Source of the DNA: Symbiodinium microadriaticum
Lineage: Eukaryota > Sar > Dinophyceae > Suessiales > Symbiodiniaceae
NCBI GenBank assembly: GCA_001939145.1
Contig: LSRX01001558.1
Location: 43,355 to 107,354 of the forward strand
Direction of reading: 5' to 3'
Length of the DNA stretch: 64,000 bases
A program made the position numbers and the translations under genes. This document shows positions 1-11,200 of the stretch, piece after piece; positions within the stretch are counted from its first letter, which is position 1, and each line of letters begins with the position of its first letter. The notes beneath the pieces were generated by a model. That model ran no database searches, was not told the origin of the DNA, and saw only the letters and a list, made by a program, of their open reading frames with translations.

Positions 1-70
1 CGTGTGTTCGGGCGGGGGGGGCGGGCGCGGTTCCGGTAACTCACATCTTTCGGGTTTGGGGTTTATTCAG

Positions 71-2842
71 GGCTGAGGCCGTTCCTGGGAAAGGGACCCT
101 CCTTGAAAAGATGCTTGGGAGGTTCTGGGAAACTTGCCGCAACAAGCTCCTAGCACTGGACTGCCCAACGGACTTTCAAACCCACACAGAAAACTCAGGA
201 ACAACACCCTTCACCCAGACGCTCAAAGGTTAGTTAGACCTCTCGAAAGAGAACTGAGGACCCATAGAATAATACAAACAAAGTACTACACGGATCTTCA
301 GAATTGTAAGAAGGTTTTAGGAACTAGTAAAGTATGTATGTCGGGAACTAGAAGGGCGCATTATTCCCTGGACCCCTGTGGTTTCTGCTTTGGTATAACC
401 CCCATGTTCTGCACAGACAACCGTTCGCGCCTATTCCGTAAACCTTGTAAAACCGAAAATCCGTGAACCCCAAGCCAAGCCTTAAAACCAAAGACCCCCT
501 ACCAAACCCTGAAACCCCAGACTAAGCCCTAAAAATCGAAAGCCCGAAAAATGAACTCCGACGTCGAGGAAACCTCGGTGCAGGGTAGCCCCTAATGGCT
601 TAGGGTTTTACGGTTTTTAGGGTTTAGGGGTTCAGGGTTCCAGGGTTGAAGGTCAAAAGTTAATCTTCAGACTTCGAGGAACCCATCGCTAGATGCAAAC
701 TCCTAGGTGCGAGGAAAGCTAAACGAAAGCTAAACCTCCTAAAATTTAAAACCTCAAAACCTACACCCAAAACCCAAAACCCTGAACTCCAAACCGACAC
801 AACCTCCTAAACCCCCTATGAAACACCCATATAGAATCCGCATAGAAACCTCACCGAAGCCTCATAGAAACCTGCACAGTAGTGTAGACCCCTGAATACT
901 ATAGGCCTCATTCAGTATTCAAACACTTAAACCTTCAACCCTAGACCCGGAACCCTAAACCCTGAACCCTAAACCCCAAACCCGGAACCCTAAACCCTCA
1001 ACCTTCAACCCCCAGCCCTAAACCCTAAACCGACTCTAGGACCCTAAACCCTCAACCTTCAACCCCCAACCCTAAACCCTAAACCGACTTTACAACTGTA
1101 AGCCCTCAACCTTAAACCCTCAACCCTATCTCAACCCTAAAGCGACTCTAGAACCTTAAACCCTCAATCTTCAACCCCCAACCCTAGACCCTAAACCCTC
1201 AACCTTCAACCTTCATCTGAACGGCATGGCCTCGCTGTCCAGGAGACGACGGGCTTCGACCTTCCGACGCTTAGGAGCTTAAGAGTTTAGGGTGGAGGGT
1301 TGGGGCTTAAGGGTGTAGGGTTTTGGGTTTAGGGTATAGGGTTTAAGGGTTTGGGGTGTAGGGTTCAAGGGTTTCGGGTTTGGGGTTTCGGGCTTGGGGT
1401 TTAGGGTTTCAGGTTTCAGGGCTAGGGTTTCGGGTTTGGGGTTTGGGGCTTAGGGTTTCAGCGTTTAGGGTTTCAGGGTTCAGGGTTTAAGGGTTTAGGG
1501 TTGGGTCTTGGGGCTTGAGGTTTGCCTAGGCCCTCAAAAGCAGTACCTGTGTTGGATCGCTCTTTTTATGATTAGGATCCTACAATAAGAGACTAGGGTA
1601 ACCCAAGAAGCACTGCAGCTGAGGGTTTGAGGCTTGGGGTGTACTTGGAGGTTCCTGGGTAGTTATAAATAGGAATCATAACTCATCTTAGGGCACTTAT
1701 AACTCTTATAACCTTACTTATAGCTGCCCATGAACCTCCAATTTCAGGCCTCGGGCTCGGGTCCTAGCTTAAGGGGCTTAGGGTGTTTAGGGTTTGGGGT
1801 TTAGGGTATTCGGATCTAGGGTCTTGAAGGCTTTTGGTGTTAGGGTTTAGGGTTTGGGGCTTGGGGTTTGGTTGGGATTTACACGGTCTGACAACGGTAC
1901 CAAAAACAACGGCGCCATGTTTTCGGTGTCTCAGAAGCCTTTTCCTTCTGCCTAGTAGTACCGGTTTTTCGGCTCTTGTAAGAATAGGGGCATTAATCCG
2001 CAGACGGGGTATGTCATAATACACTCTTCTAGGGAATATAATACAACGGGATAGTACCACTACTGCTTAACCTGCTTCGTTGGTCAAACCTCCATAGGAC
2101 GCCGAACCCTAAACCCTCAACGCCTTAGGGGTGGATGTTGAAGTCCGAGGTCGACGCGGTCGAGGAGTAAAAATTGTTCAAGCGCTCTTTGGATTTCGCG
2201 TTTGGGGGGTGTTAGTGTTAGAGAAAGTTTTGGGGTGTGCGGCGGGCGATGGAGCCCTAAAGCTTACAGTTTGACTTCTCCTGTGAAATTTTGGCAGTTC
2301 CAGAACCCTAAACCCCTAAACCCTAAACCCCAAAAGCTTTTGCAGTTGCTTTTGGGTTTTTCCACTTCACCTCATCTCGACCTTAGTCGGGTCGGGCGAC
2401 CATGGCATCCCGGAATTTCTCCTACGCTCTTGACCTCGAGTGTAGGGTTTAGCGTTTAACGTTTAGGGGTTTAAGGGCTTAGGGTTTAGGGCTTAGGGTG
2501 TGTCGACCAAACATCCGCGGTAGGTGTATATTTTTTCGTGCAACGGAGCCATGGCGACGTATGTCCGACATTTTCAGAGCAAGAGAATTCCGTCACGTAT
2601 GTGGAGCTCTATTTCTCCCACCCCGAGAAGCCACCAGAAACTTTTGTAAAAAGCTTAATTCAGTCCCCAAGTGTGCCCAAAATCACAGAAACAATTTAAG
2701 CAAGCACACAAAAAAAACGGCGCTGTTTGGCTGCACAATGTGGGCTCCAAGGCTGACAGAGTTTAGGGACTACGGGAGGCCCAAGAGCAGGCACACACAA
2801 AAGAAAGGGGAGGACATCGACATGGGCACCCGGCCTAATTAA
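71..2842 (+). CDS. Candidate multi-exon gene A, product unknown
   Basis: Five islands form a phase-consistent chain: 71-228, 671-706, 2129-2166, 2387-2439 and 2578-2842 (stop). Acceptors seen are TTTATTCAG, ATCTTCAG, CGCCTTAG, a pyrimidine-rich tract ending CCTTAG, and ACATTTTCAG. Donors are AAAG|GTTAG, CTAG|GTGCG, GGA|GTAAA and CTCGA|GTGTAG. Exon 1 encodes about 52 residues including LLEKMLGRFWETCRNKLLAL. Phases at the four junctions are 1, 1, 0 and 2 and each is met by the next exon. Introns are largely CCCTAAA/TTTAGGG repeat. The last exon runs into a short repeated region, so the C-terminus is doubtful. No start codon or domain was recognised. The chain was chosen by eye, and chance agreement of phases is possible. 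Confidence 0.42.
707..2128. repeat. Telomere-like repeat tract in a gene A intron
   Basis: The stretch is almost entirely degenerate CCCTAAA up to about 1200 and TTTAGGG after about 1290. The orientation flips at the unique patch 1205-1275, which is open in several frames on both strands. The short unique piece at 1545-1740 contains a family A inverted-repeat element, and 1890-2100 is a unique patch with no convincing gene. Confidence 0.8.
1642..1742. mobile_element. Family A inverted-repeat element, copy 1
   Basis: The ends match the family A terminal inverted repeat TACTTGGAGGTTCATGGGTA and its complement. The centre carries the typical 'ttataa...cttataac' symmetric core. It sits inside repeat, with no coding flanks. 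Confidence 0.7.
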
Positions 2843-3060
2843 CATGCATTTTGTGTGAGCAGAATTTAGTAAGCAAAAATCAAATCACATTTTCCGCACT
2901 GCAGGGCAGAGACGTTTTGAGCAGGCACACACAAAGAACGGCGCTGTTTTGCGGCAGAACGTGGCCCCGACCCCTTGGGCACAGAGGGACCCCGGATGTT
3001 TTAGAGCAGGCAGACACAAGAACTGTGCTGTTTTGCTGCAGAATGTGCCCCCGAAGCGCT
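2701..3060 (+). repeat. Diverged repeat of about 80 bp, three units
   Basis: Units around 2701, 2919 and 3004 share GCACACACAA followed by an ACGGCGCTGTTT-like core and GCAGAATGTG-like ends. The first unit overlaps the last candidate exon of gene A. Confidence 0.5.
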
Positions 3061-3923
3061 CCGCCTGAGAAGTTTGGAAGTCAGCACACCCGCGCCTCCT
3101 TGGGCGGACTTGGTGCAGCGACAGCGGCAGGGCAATCAGCGCAGTCTAGATCGGAAGCAGTGATACAGGCCTGCAGGAGATGTTCTTGAAGAACAATAAT
3201 GGGCAGCGGCGCTTTGGGCGCAAACCTGCATGGATGATCTTGCAAGGCAGAAGGGGGCACACGAGCGCTGTATGCACCCGTTCTCTGAAACTGAGCCAGC
3301 TGGAGGCCAGCTCAAGCAGGAGCACCTTGTCCCGCTCCGGCAAGATGGCCTTATCAAGACAACCAACCCGCAGGCCTTCCTGCAGCGCTTTCACGGGCAT
3401 GGGTGACATAGGCATCTCCCGTGCGGCCAGACAGAGTCGGCGCCATTCAGGACTTCAAGCACCATCCTTCATGGGCTCGCCATGGCAAGGGCACCTAGCT
3501 GGCTGCAGAGTCACCGCAGGTTCTGCGCTCTTGACCTCCGCCCTGACACTCCCTGCCCTCCCATCTCCACCCAGACATGGAGGTCAGAGATAGTAGCATA
3601 ATCGTATAATAATACATTAACGTCATAATTCATAATGCACAGACAGAACATTATCATCACCGCGATTTGCAAAACGTGCCGTGACCAAAGTAACACTGTC
3701 CTCGTCTTGATGACCTGCGCGGCCTTGCACGCATGCAACTCGAGGGGAGCAGTGTTTATGATGGGGAAGCGTGACTGGATGCCACGTCGGACTGTCACAG
3801 GTCTGGAATTGGAACGTAGCCGGGACCATCCTCTTGGCCTGACATCCACAGACGCCGCATTCCCTGTCCCCAAGACCCTCCTCCTGCAATTTCTACAACT
3901 CTACACACGCAACCTTGCAAGAG
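3061..3923. other. Unique sequence with no confident gene
   Basis: Overlapping open frames lie on both strands (minus 3146-3415, plus 3180-3593, minus 3511-3873, plus 3635-3955). Codon content does not pick a winner. The minus frame at 3170-3400 has the most protein-like composition, including KVLLLELASSWLSFRERV. Confidence 0.4.
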
Positions 3924-5193
3924 CTAGGCGCCGGGGCGACGAGGCAAGCGCCTGAGGAACTGCGCCGTGTTGCCATCCGCGCAGAACAGCACCGGGGCAT
4001 CAGCTGCATCCAGGAATTTGATTCCCTCGAGTCGGGGCTTCGTACGCAGCATCTCCTCAGCGACCGGAGGCTTCTTAGACCCCAGTAAACGGGTCCATAC
4101 TAACAAAAGGTGACTGCCCTCGGTCACCTTAAGTTAAATGCAAGGAGAGCCCCGGCTACCCGGGCCCATCCCCCCCCACACTCTCTGAACATTTCAAGAT
4201 CGGCCGCGGTCGTGGAAGTCCTGTGTCCACAGACTACATGGTAGCTGGGTACTATAGAAATTAGCTTGCCCAATACTTTCGCTACAGACCTGTATATATA
4301 CTATAGCTAAGACGAACCTTTGGATCAACCCCTAAATGTAGGGAGTGGGTGCGGAGGAAGGAAATGACCCCGGGCAGAGTCCTGTCCAAAGCAACATCAA
4401 ATGTCTGGATGAAAGCCTCTCGGAACTCAGCTACACTCGTCGCCCCATAGACGGTGTGGAAAACAAGGCACCACGAGACGAGATCCTCGTTTCGGAGAGC
4501 CGAGTAGAGATAGTACCTGTGCGCAAGTCAGGAGGTTGAGATCTGCAATGGCCGGTGGATGGCCTTCCACAGGATGTCCTTGATGGGGCGGCTCACACCT
4601 CGAACTTCTGGAGTCCCCTGCCATGGCCACAATGTAGCAATCATAGTATATCGCAGCTTCCTTCAGTGTAGCTGGCTCCCATCTCGAGCCATCCGACACC
4701 TGGCTTCTTCTTTTAATTTTGGGACGAGCCATTCTCGCCTTCTGCCATCGCCTCAGAACGTAAGTTGAGAACAGCCAAACACCTGGGACTCGCCTTCATA
4801 CGAAACGAAAAGAAACCACATGCGCCAGATGCTGGTGTCGCCACTGAACCTTAGACCGCGCCGGGCCAGGAGTTCCTGAAGCTCATCCGGCGGCACTCGC
4901 TGCCTGGCCCCCTTCTGCTTGCACCAGCTTCGCCATGTTTGCTGCTTGCACAATGGAAGCTGGCTGAAGCTCCATATTTTCTTGGCTGCAGGACAAATTC
5001 TTTTTTGGGAAGTGCCTGGGTGCTTGGGTGCTCGGTGTACAAGAACTAAAAGCGGAGATTTATGGGGAAGAGCTCGGAACCATGTCTGCGCCATCCCAAG
5101 GCTGGCCGCCGGCTTCACACGACACTTCCTCTGAGCCTGGTCGGCACGACAAGCGGAGGCCGTTCCTGAATTGAACATACGACTCCTGCACAA
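3924..5193 (-). CDS. Candidate multi-exon gene B, C-terminal part, product unknown
   Basis: The best supported piece is two exons, 4732-4599 and 4516-4318, split by an 82-nt intron. Its donor is GAG|GTGTGAGC, it has a CTGAC branch-like motif, and its acceptor is TTGCGCACAG. The split codon is restored and exon 4516-4318 then gives exactly 66 codons (YYLYSALRNEDLVSWCLVFH at its start) before an AAG|GTTCG donor. Upstream, 5193-4765 is open and includes RVPPDELQELLARRGLRF, ending at a CAG|GTGTT donor. Downstream, 4127-3924 is open to a TAG and includes RLEGIKFLDAADAPVLFCAD. The protein is helical and cysteine-poor, and no family was recognised. The junction between 4765 and 4732 would be a 41-nt intron and is uncertain. 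Confidence 0.5.
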
Positions 5194-5815
5194 TTCTCCT
5201 CATCTACGCTCCCACTGTCGTGGCCATCAGCAAGACCACTTCAGGGACGGCGAGGCCCTTCCAACTCCTGTTAAGGAAGAGACCCGAGCTTCCAAAAGTA
5301 TCTGACTACTGCCCGGAGAGAGGCCTTGAGCTGCTTCGAGGAAAAGCGCCGCTGCCGTCCATCACTTGGCTAGCACATGTCACGATGCATAATACCACAA
5401 CATACAAAAAAAGGAGCACACTGCATGACGCATGTCCACGATCGCCAAGGCACTGCACACAGACATGATAGGAAGTGAGATGCCCGCCCTGTGCCGTGAC
5501 ACCGTCGTTCTCTTCAGACATCATGTCCCATCCAACGAGGATGCACAAACCTCCCCACTGATACATGTGCCATGAAGTGCCTGCCCACGGATGAGGCCAA
5601 GTGACCCAGGTAGCCACCCGCAGCGTGTTTGGGATTCCAGACCGCGGCTCTCAAAGCACTGAAACAAGGTGGGAAAAGCAAGAAGGCCAACACAAATGAC
5701 GCTTGTAATGTGATTGGTTTCGTAGCCGCCGAGTCACATACCCCCCCGACTCTGCAATGTGTCGGCTGCCCCGCCGGCACATCATTATGGCTCATGATGG
5801 CGGTGGTAATTTCAG
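5194..5815. other. Unique sequence with no confident gene
   Basis: Open frames occur on the minus strand (5306-5617, 5514-5795) without splice or compositional support. Confidence 0.35.
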
Positions 5816-6118
5816 TACCTCGACAGTTTCTGGCTCCTGTGCCCGCTGACTGCTGCTGCTGCTGCTGCTAAGGAAAAGCCTGCCATGTCTGGACCGGAGT
5901 ACCTCGAAAGTTTCTGGCTCCGGTGCCTGCGGAATGCTGCTGTTAAGGATAAGCCTGCCATGTCTGGACCGCAACCGCATGCGAAGCAAGCGGGCGCACT
6001 TCCCATCTTGCCTGGAAAACCCTACACAACACACTCCCTTCGGACCCCGCTGCCCCCCCCTCAGCATGCGAGCCCACATAAGAAAAAAAGATTCCTGAAA
6101 AATGAACCCGGGGTGTAA
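5816..6118 (+). CDS. Candidate exon with tandem protein repeat, C-terminal
   Basis: An acceptor GTAATTTCAG precedes an open frame ending in TAA near 6118. It opens with two copies of a 27-28-residue unit, YLDSFWLLC...KPAMSGP and YLESFWLRC...KPAMSGP. The DNA period is 84 bp and the copies differ mainly by a (GCT)6 polyalanine run in the first. The tail is basic and proline-rich. Conservation of the repeat at protein level argues for coding. The function is unknown. Confidence 0.5.
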   Translation, partial: YLDSFWLLCPLTAAAAAAKEKPAMSGPEYLESFWLRCLRNAAVKDKPAMSGPQPHAKQAGALPILPGKPYTTHSLRTPLPPPQHASPHKKKRFLKNEPGV

Positions 6119-6420
6119 CGTCCCCGCCAGAATCATTTCCCAAGGTAGCCCCCCCATAAGGATAGCACCAAACAGCCGAGAGACGAGGAATAAAGTCGGT
6201 GGATGCCTGCATCACCAGTCGAATGCACTACCGGATATAGGTGCAAGATCACAACGTCACACCATCGTTAACCGCACGACCGTGGACATCGATGCAAAAA
6301 TTGATGCGACATCGTCCTCTGAATCTGAAGCGTCTGAAGTCCTAGGTACCCCAGTAGCCCCGTAACAATAAGGGTACCCTTTTTCCTACTATTCGGTTTC
6401 GGCAAGGGAATCCCAAAAAA

Positions 6421-6770
6421 GGACCAGACCCTAAACCCCTAAACCCTAAAGCCCCTCGCCCTAAATCCCGAAACCCTACACCCTAAACCCTACACCCTAA
6501 AACGTAAACCCCACACCCTACACCCTTAACTCTAGTCCCAACCCTAAAGTCTAGGCCGCGAGCGCGACCTAGTCGCGGCACATCACTGCAGGGGCTGAAG
6601 CCTCTGCAGCCTCTCCTCCTCGGCAATCACCAATGACGATTCCCTATAAAGAACAAACCCGAAAACTTCATACCCAAGCCCTGTGTGACCCAAAATCCAA
6701 AACCCAAAATCCAAAACCCCAAATCCAAACCCAAAATCCAAAATGCCAAACCAAAAATCCTAAATCCTGA
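6421..6770. repeat. CCCTAAA-type and CCAAAAC-type repeat tract
   Basis: 6424-6545 is degenerate CCCTAAA. 6680-6770 shifts to CCAAAACCCAAAATCC units. Between them lies a short unique patch with no gene seen. Confidence 0.75.
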
Positions 6771-6809
6771 GCGCCCCCAGCACCCGTAAATCTAGCAAAA
6801 CCACGAGAC

Positions 6810-7395
6810 CTTGGAAGTGGCCTTCGGAAAAGGACAAAGGTTGGGCTTTTGTGGGGTTGAGGACCCCGCGTCGAGGGCTATATGCGAAGGGGCAACAAGG
6901 ATAGTGCCTGCAGCGCAACCAGGGTTTCATGAAACCCGTAGGCATTGTCTGCGCTTCCCACCGCATGGTCGTATAGCCACAAATTGGGCAGTCGTGATTT
7001 GGCCCGGGTGTGTCCAAGGCCAAGTATGTGGGACACTCTGGGGCTACCCAATCCTCGGGGACTTGGGGGATCTCTAGTCCCCCGCCCCTGCCCGGTCTCC
7101 CCGCATCAGAGTTTGCACCATCAGCAGAAGGCTCCACAGGTGCAGCGGCAGTAGTCGCAGTGGCAGCAGAAGCCAACGGCACAGCGGAAGCAGCTTCAAG
7201 AGGGGTAGCGGATGTGGGCGTGGCTGGGGTAGCGGGTGTGGGCGTGGCTGGCGTAGGGATCTCTCTCATCCGGGCGGCGGCGATTTGACCAGCGGTAGCC
7301 GTTGACGAAGTCGCACCGCCTGTTGACGAGGTCCCGGGGCCCGTGATTGCCCGTGATGGCGCCACGCAAGGCACCGGCAGCTCGCACCGGCCGGA
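6810..7395 (-). CDS. Candidate exon, zinc-ribbon/GRF-like protein
   Basis: An open frame of about 190 residues ends at a CAAG|GTCTCG donor at 6810. The first half is Ala/Pro/Thr-rich. The second half has CPICGYTTMRW, then about 15 residues, then RCRHYPCCPFAY. This CxxC...C-x-x-YP-x-C pattern resembles GRF or topoisomerase-type zinc ribbons that bind nucleic acid; the assignment is from motif shape only. Upstream of 7395 the frame continues only as translated TTTTGGG repeat, so the exon probably starts near a TTTAAG acceptor there. Confidence 0.5.
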
Positions 7396-7505
7396 AAATC
7401 TTAAACCCAAAATTAAAAATCCAAAACCCAAAACCCAAAATCCAAAACCTAAAACCCAATATCCAAAACCCAAAACCCAAAACCCAAAATCCGAAATCCT
7501 AAATC
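7396..7505. repeat. AAAACCC/AAAATCC variant repeat
   Basis: Locally uniform CCAAAACCCAAAATCC units, the same variant as at 6680-6760 on the other side of the zinc-ribbon exon. Confidence 0.75.
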
Positions 7506-7559
7506 CTACCTCCTAAGCCCCAGCAACCGGAAATCCTTCAATTTCTTGAATAGCCAAAA

Positions 7560-7800
7560 GGCCTCGGAGGCCGAAAGCTTGCTACTTCGACGGTTAAACC
7601 CCGAGAGGGTTGCTGGCAGCGGGACCCAGGCCAAAAACCTTGACACTTCGACGTTTAAAGCTTCGAGACCACCCCCGGCAGCGGGAGCCGCACGACGTTT
7701 AAACCTTCGAGACCTCTGCGAAAGCTCGCTACTTCGACGCTTAAATTCTCCAGACAATTTCCCGCAGCGGCCCAGGCCGAAAGCTTGCTACTTCGATGCC
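7560..7800. repeat. Diverged tandem repeat of about 70 bp
   Basis: Three to four units share GAAAGCTTGCTACTTCGACG, a TTAAA box, a CGAGA box and GGCAGCGGGACCCAGGCC. No gene is evident. Confidence 0.6.
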
Positions 7801-7973
7801 TAAGCCCTGATCCCTAAACCCCTAAACCCTAGACCCTAAGCCCTAAGCCCTAAACCCTAACGCCTAAAGCCCTAAACCCTAAAGCCCTAAACCCTAAACC
7901 CAAAACCCCAAAACCCCAAACCCTAAACCCTAAAACCCTAAAACCTTAAAACCCTAAAGTTTGGAGTCTGAGC

Positions 7974-8045
7974 CTCTTGAGCCCAAGATGCAGCAGCCGT
8001 ACGTTTCACCATGGACTGCAGCTCCTCGTTGACACCCCGCCTGGG
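7974..8045 (-). CDS. Candidate exon, product unknown
   Basis: An acceptor (AAAG or CCCAG) precedes an open frame that includes GVNEELQSMVKRTAAASWAQ. It exits at GAG|GCTCAG, a GC donor. Its phase (0 after AAAG) fits gene C exon 9243-9200 upstream, so it may belong to gene C. Confidence 0.45.
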
Positions 8046-9199
8046 CTTTGTTAGGCTTTGGGGGTTCAGGTTTAAGGGTTTGGGGAATGGGGTCTAGGGT
8101 TTGGGGTTCAGGGTTCAGGGTTTAAGGGTTTTGGGTTTAGGGTTCAGGGTTTAAGGGTTTAGGGTTTAGGGTTCAGGGTTTAAGGGTTTAGGGTTTAGGG
8201 TTTTGGGTTTTGGGGGCTCGGGGTTTGAGGGTTTCCGGTTTGGGGTTGAGGGTGCACGGACTTCTACATTGGAGGCTTTATTCGGCTTTCTTTTGGTTTT
8301 TTTCTGTAAAGGTACTGTTTGGAGGTTCATGGGTAGTAGTTATAAATGGTCTGTAACTATAACCCAGTTTTAGGGCACTTATAACCCGACTTATAGCTAC
8401 CCATGAACCTCCAAGCAGAACCCTTAAAAGTTCCACTGTAGGGTTTCCCCTAAGGTTCCTGTACAAAGTTCCTTCTATAGCTGCCCTGAAGGGTACTCAA
8501 CCCTCCCCCCGTCCTCGGCTGTTCTTCACAGGCTTCTCTTAAGGGGCTCCGTGAAGGGCTCCTATGGTTTGAGGGTTCAGGTCCCTTTTAAGAGAGCCAC
8601 AAATTAGGGTTAAGAAGGGTCCCTTTTAAGGGGTCTCCCTTACACTGCCTAGGATATGCTTGAAGGATTGAGAGTTTAGGGTTTAGTTCCGACACGGCTG
8701 TTCTTCACAGGCCTCTATTAAGGGGCTCCTTGAAGGGCTCCTATGGCTTGAGGGTTCAGGGTCTCTATTGTTGAAGGATTGAGAGTTTAGGGTTTAGTTC
8801 CTGCACCCTAAACCCCAAACCCTAAACCCTCAACCCTAAACCCTAAACCCTAACAAAACCCTAAACCCTAAACCCAAACCCTGCACGCGTTACTTCAAGG
8901 GGTTCCTTCTTTTCAACAGGGCTTTGGGTGGAGGATCTCGGGTTTCGGGTTTAAGGTCTAAAGCAGGGGTTCAGGAGTTCCGATTTGGAGCTCAGACCCA
9001 AAACCCAAAACCCCAAACCCTAAACCCTAAACCTAAAACCCCAAACCCTAAACCCTAAACCTAAAGCCCAAACCCTAAACCCGAAAACCCAAAACCCTAA
9101 ACCTAAACCCATAACCCCTAAACCCCAAAAGCCCTAAACCCAAAGCCTAATTTAGGGTTTAGGGAGCGCTGGGGCCGTTGTGGGACTGGGTAACTCTAC
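8046..9199. repeat. Telomere-like repeats with embedded short elements
   Basis: TTTAGGG tracts (8050-8260) and CCCTAAA tracts (8810-9170) enclose a family A element (8313-8416) and a family E element (about 8587-8650, AAGAGAGCC...AAGGGGTCTCCC). A 60-bp phrase with TTCTTCACAGGC is repeated at 8518 and 8700. Confidence 0.7.
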
Positions 9200-10880
9200 G
9201 ACGCGGGTCTCAGGAGGCTTGGCCTTCAGAAGGCGTCGGCCTCCTAGGATTTAGGGTTTCGATCGGGTTTAGGGTTTGGGGGGGTTTATAGGGCTTATAG
9301 GGTTTAGGGTTTAGGGTTTGGGGGCTTATAGGGTTTCTATAGGGTTTAGGGCCTAGGGTTTGGGGGTTTATAGGGTTTATAGGGTTTTAGGTTTTGGGTT
9401 TGGGGCTCTATAGGGTTTATGGGGCTTAGGGCTTATCGGGTTTAGGGTTTCTACAGGGTTTAGGGTTTGGGGGTTTAAAGGGTTTATCGGGCTTATAGGG
9501 TTTATAGGGCTTATGGGGCTTATAGGGTTTAGAGTTCAGGGTTTAGGGGTTTAGGGGTTTATCGGGTTTACAAGGTTTTATAGGGTTTAGGGCTCATAGG
9601 GTTTAGGGTTTCTACAGGGTTTCGGGATGGGGGGTTGGGTTTGAGGTCTTATAGGGTTTATGGGGCTTGTAGGGTGTTAGGGTTTGGGGTTTGGGGGTCG
9701 ACAGGGTTTACAGGGTTTATAGGGTTTAGAAGTTTAGAAGCAATACCTTGGACCAGTGGCGGCAAGATGCAGGATTCAGGCTTGCAGATAGCCAAAAAGA
9801 ACTGAGAGGGGAAACCCAGCCGGACTCCAGGCAGAAATAAAGTTTTGGGTGGGCTGATGGAACCCAACAAAGCCTAGACCCTAAACCCCTAACCCCTTTA
9901 ACCCCTAACCCCTAATCCCCTAAACCCTTAACCCCTAAACCCCTAAAACCCTATTAAACCGCTGAAGCCCCAAAGCTATAAAGCCTTTAGAGCCTTAAGC
10001 CCGAAACAGCAACGCCAAAACCCCTCACCCACCATAAGCCCGTACAAACCCTTTGGACTTCTTAGACAGCTCCTGAGGAACCCCGAAACTCTAACCTATG
10101 AGCCCTTAACACCTAGTAAGTTCGGCCCTGAACCCTAAACCCTTAACCCTACACCCAAAACCCGAAACCCCAAACCCTACTAAACCCTAAACCCTAAAAA
10201 AACCCTACACCCTTAAACACTACACCCCTCCACTTTTAAGGCCCTACACACTGACCGGAGGCTCTCCCGGCTGCCGGAGCCCACTGCTGACGATGGCTAT
10301 CAGACTCTCGGCACGGTTTAGGGTTTTAGGGCTTAGGGTTTAGGGTTTAGGGTTTACTGCCTCCGGCTGCATGATCGGGTCACTCACACCCAGGTGAGCC
10401 GTGGCTGCGGAGAAACAGGGACAGTGCAACGACGTGCTGGACGACCTCCGCTTTGGCGTCCCTCGCCCATTTTCCCATGTTTGTGGGCCTACTTGGAGGT
10501 TCATGGGTAGTTGTAAGTAGGGTTACAAGTAAGGTAACTTTTGTTATAACCCATATTCGTGGCTTTATAACCATACTTATAACTACCCATGAACCTCCAA
10601 GTGTTCATCGGCCGGAGACGTTGGATCACAGGGCCTCTTGGGAGCAGGTCCGGACCCCGAATCAACTTCACATCAGACCCTCTACCCTGCACCCTAAAAC
10701 CCTAAACCCTAAACCCTAAAACCCTACACCCAAAAAACCCTAAACCCTAAACCCGAAACCCTAAACCCTAAACCCCAAACCCTGCACCAAAGAAACAAAA
10801 AACGAAACCCTAAACCCTAAACCGACCTATAGCCTCCGAGGGACACCAACCCATCCAGCTGTGCCAGGGTCCTCTCAGAC
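9200..10880 (-). CDS. Candidate multi-exon gene C, product unknown
   Basis: Exons 10880-10827, 10681-10607, 10488-10390, 10283-10256, 9801-9747 and 9243-9200 are open, and every junction phase agrees. The best signals are the TTTCCCCTCTCAG acceptor and CAAG|GTATTG donor around 9801-9747, and the family A element acting as intron 10606-10489. Peptides include ERTLAQLDGLVSLGGY, LIRGPDLLPRGPVIQRLRP, WARDAKAEVVQHVVALSLF and FFLAICKPESCILPPLVQ. The 28-nt exon is the weakest link. Intervening introns are CCCTAAA/TTTAGGG repeat. No domain was recognised, and the true 5' and 3' ends are not seen. Confidence 0.5.
9245..9745. repeat. TTTATAGGG-rich variant of the telomere-like repeat
   Basis: An intron of gene C. 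TTTATAGGG and TTTAGGG units alternate for about 480 bp, a local variant not dominant elsewhere except near 59190-59300. Confidence 0.8.
10489..10606 (-). mobile_element. Family A element acting as intron (introner)
   Basis: A 118-nt segment bounded by terminal inverted repeats (TACTTGGAGGTTCATGGGTA). Read on the minus strand it starts with a GA donor (AT|GAACACTTGG) and ends CCAAGTAG|G. Removing it joins 10681-10607 to 10488-10390 with a restored ATG codon. Both flanks are protein-like. Confidence 0.6.
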
Positions 10881-11088
10881 CTTGCAGAAGGGCGTTATGA
10901 AACTTGTTTTGGTGTGGTGAGGGCTCTATATGCATATATATGTACCTCGTAACATCCCTGAAAGGATCCCTTACAGGATCCCTTCTTAAAGGAGCCCTGA
11001 ATAGTTTGGTCGCCAACTCCCATGATCCTCCAAGGAAGCAGCCCTACCGCAGAAGCTCAAAAGTTGGAAACTCAATAGCCTCAATCCT

Positions 11089-11200
11089 TACTTGGAGGTT
11101 CATGGTAGTTGCAAGTAGGGTTATAAGTCCCCTATATAGGTTATAACTATAGTTACCCTACATATAACCCCACTTATAACCACCCATGAACCTCCAAGTA
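11089..11200. mobile_element. Family A inverted-repeat element
   Basis: Complete copy, TACTTGGAGGTTCATGGTAG to the matching complement ending CCTCCAAGTA. The flanks give no clear exon. Confidence 0.75.

Noticed and set aside
1-1545. True chromosome end
   Set aside because: Repeats are degenerate, switch orientation many times and occur throughout the window, so they are interstitial.
1764-2060. 98-codon minus-strand frame
   Set aside because: Its C-terminal third is translated telomere-like repeat and no splice support was found.
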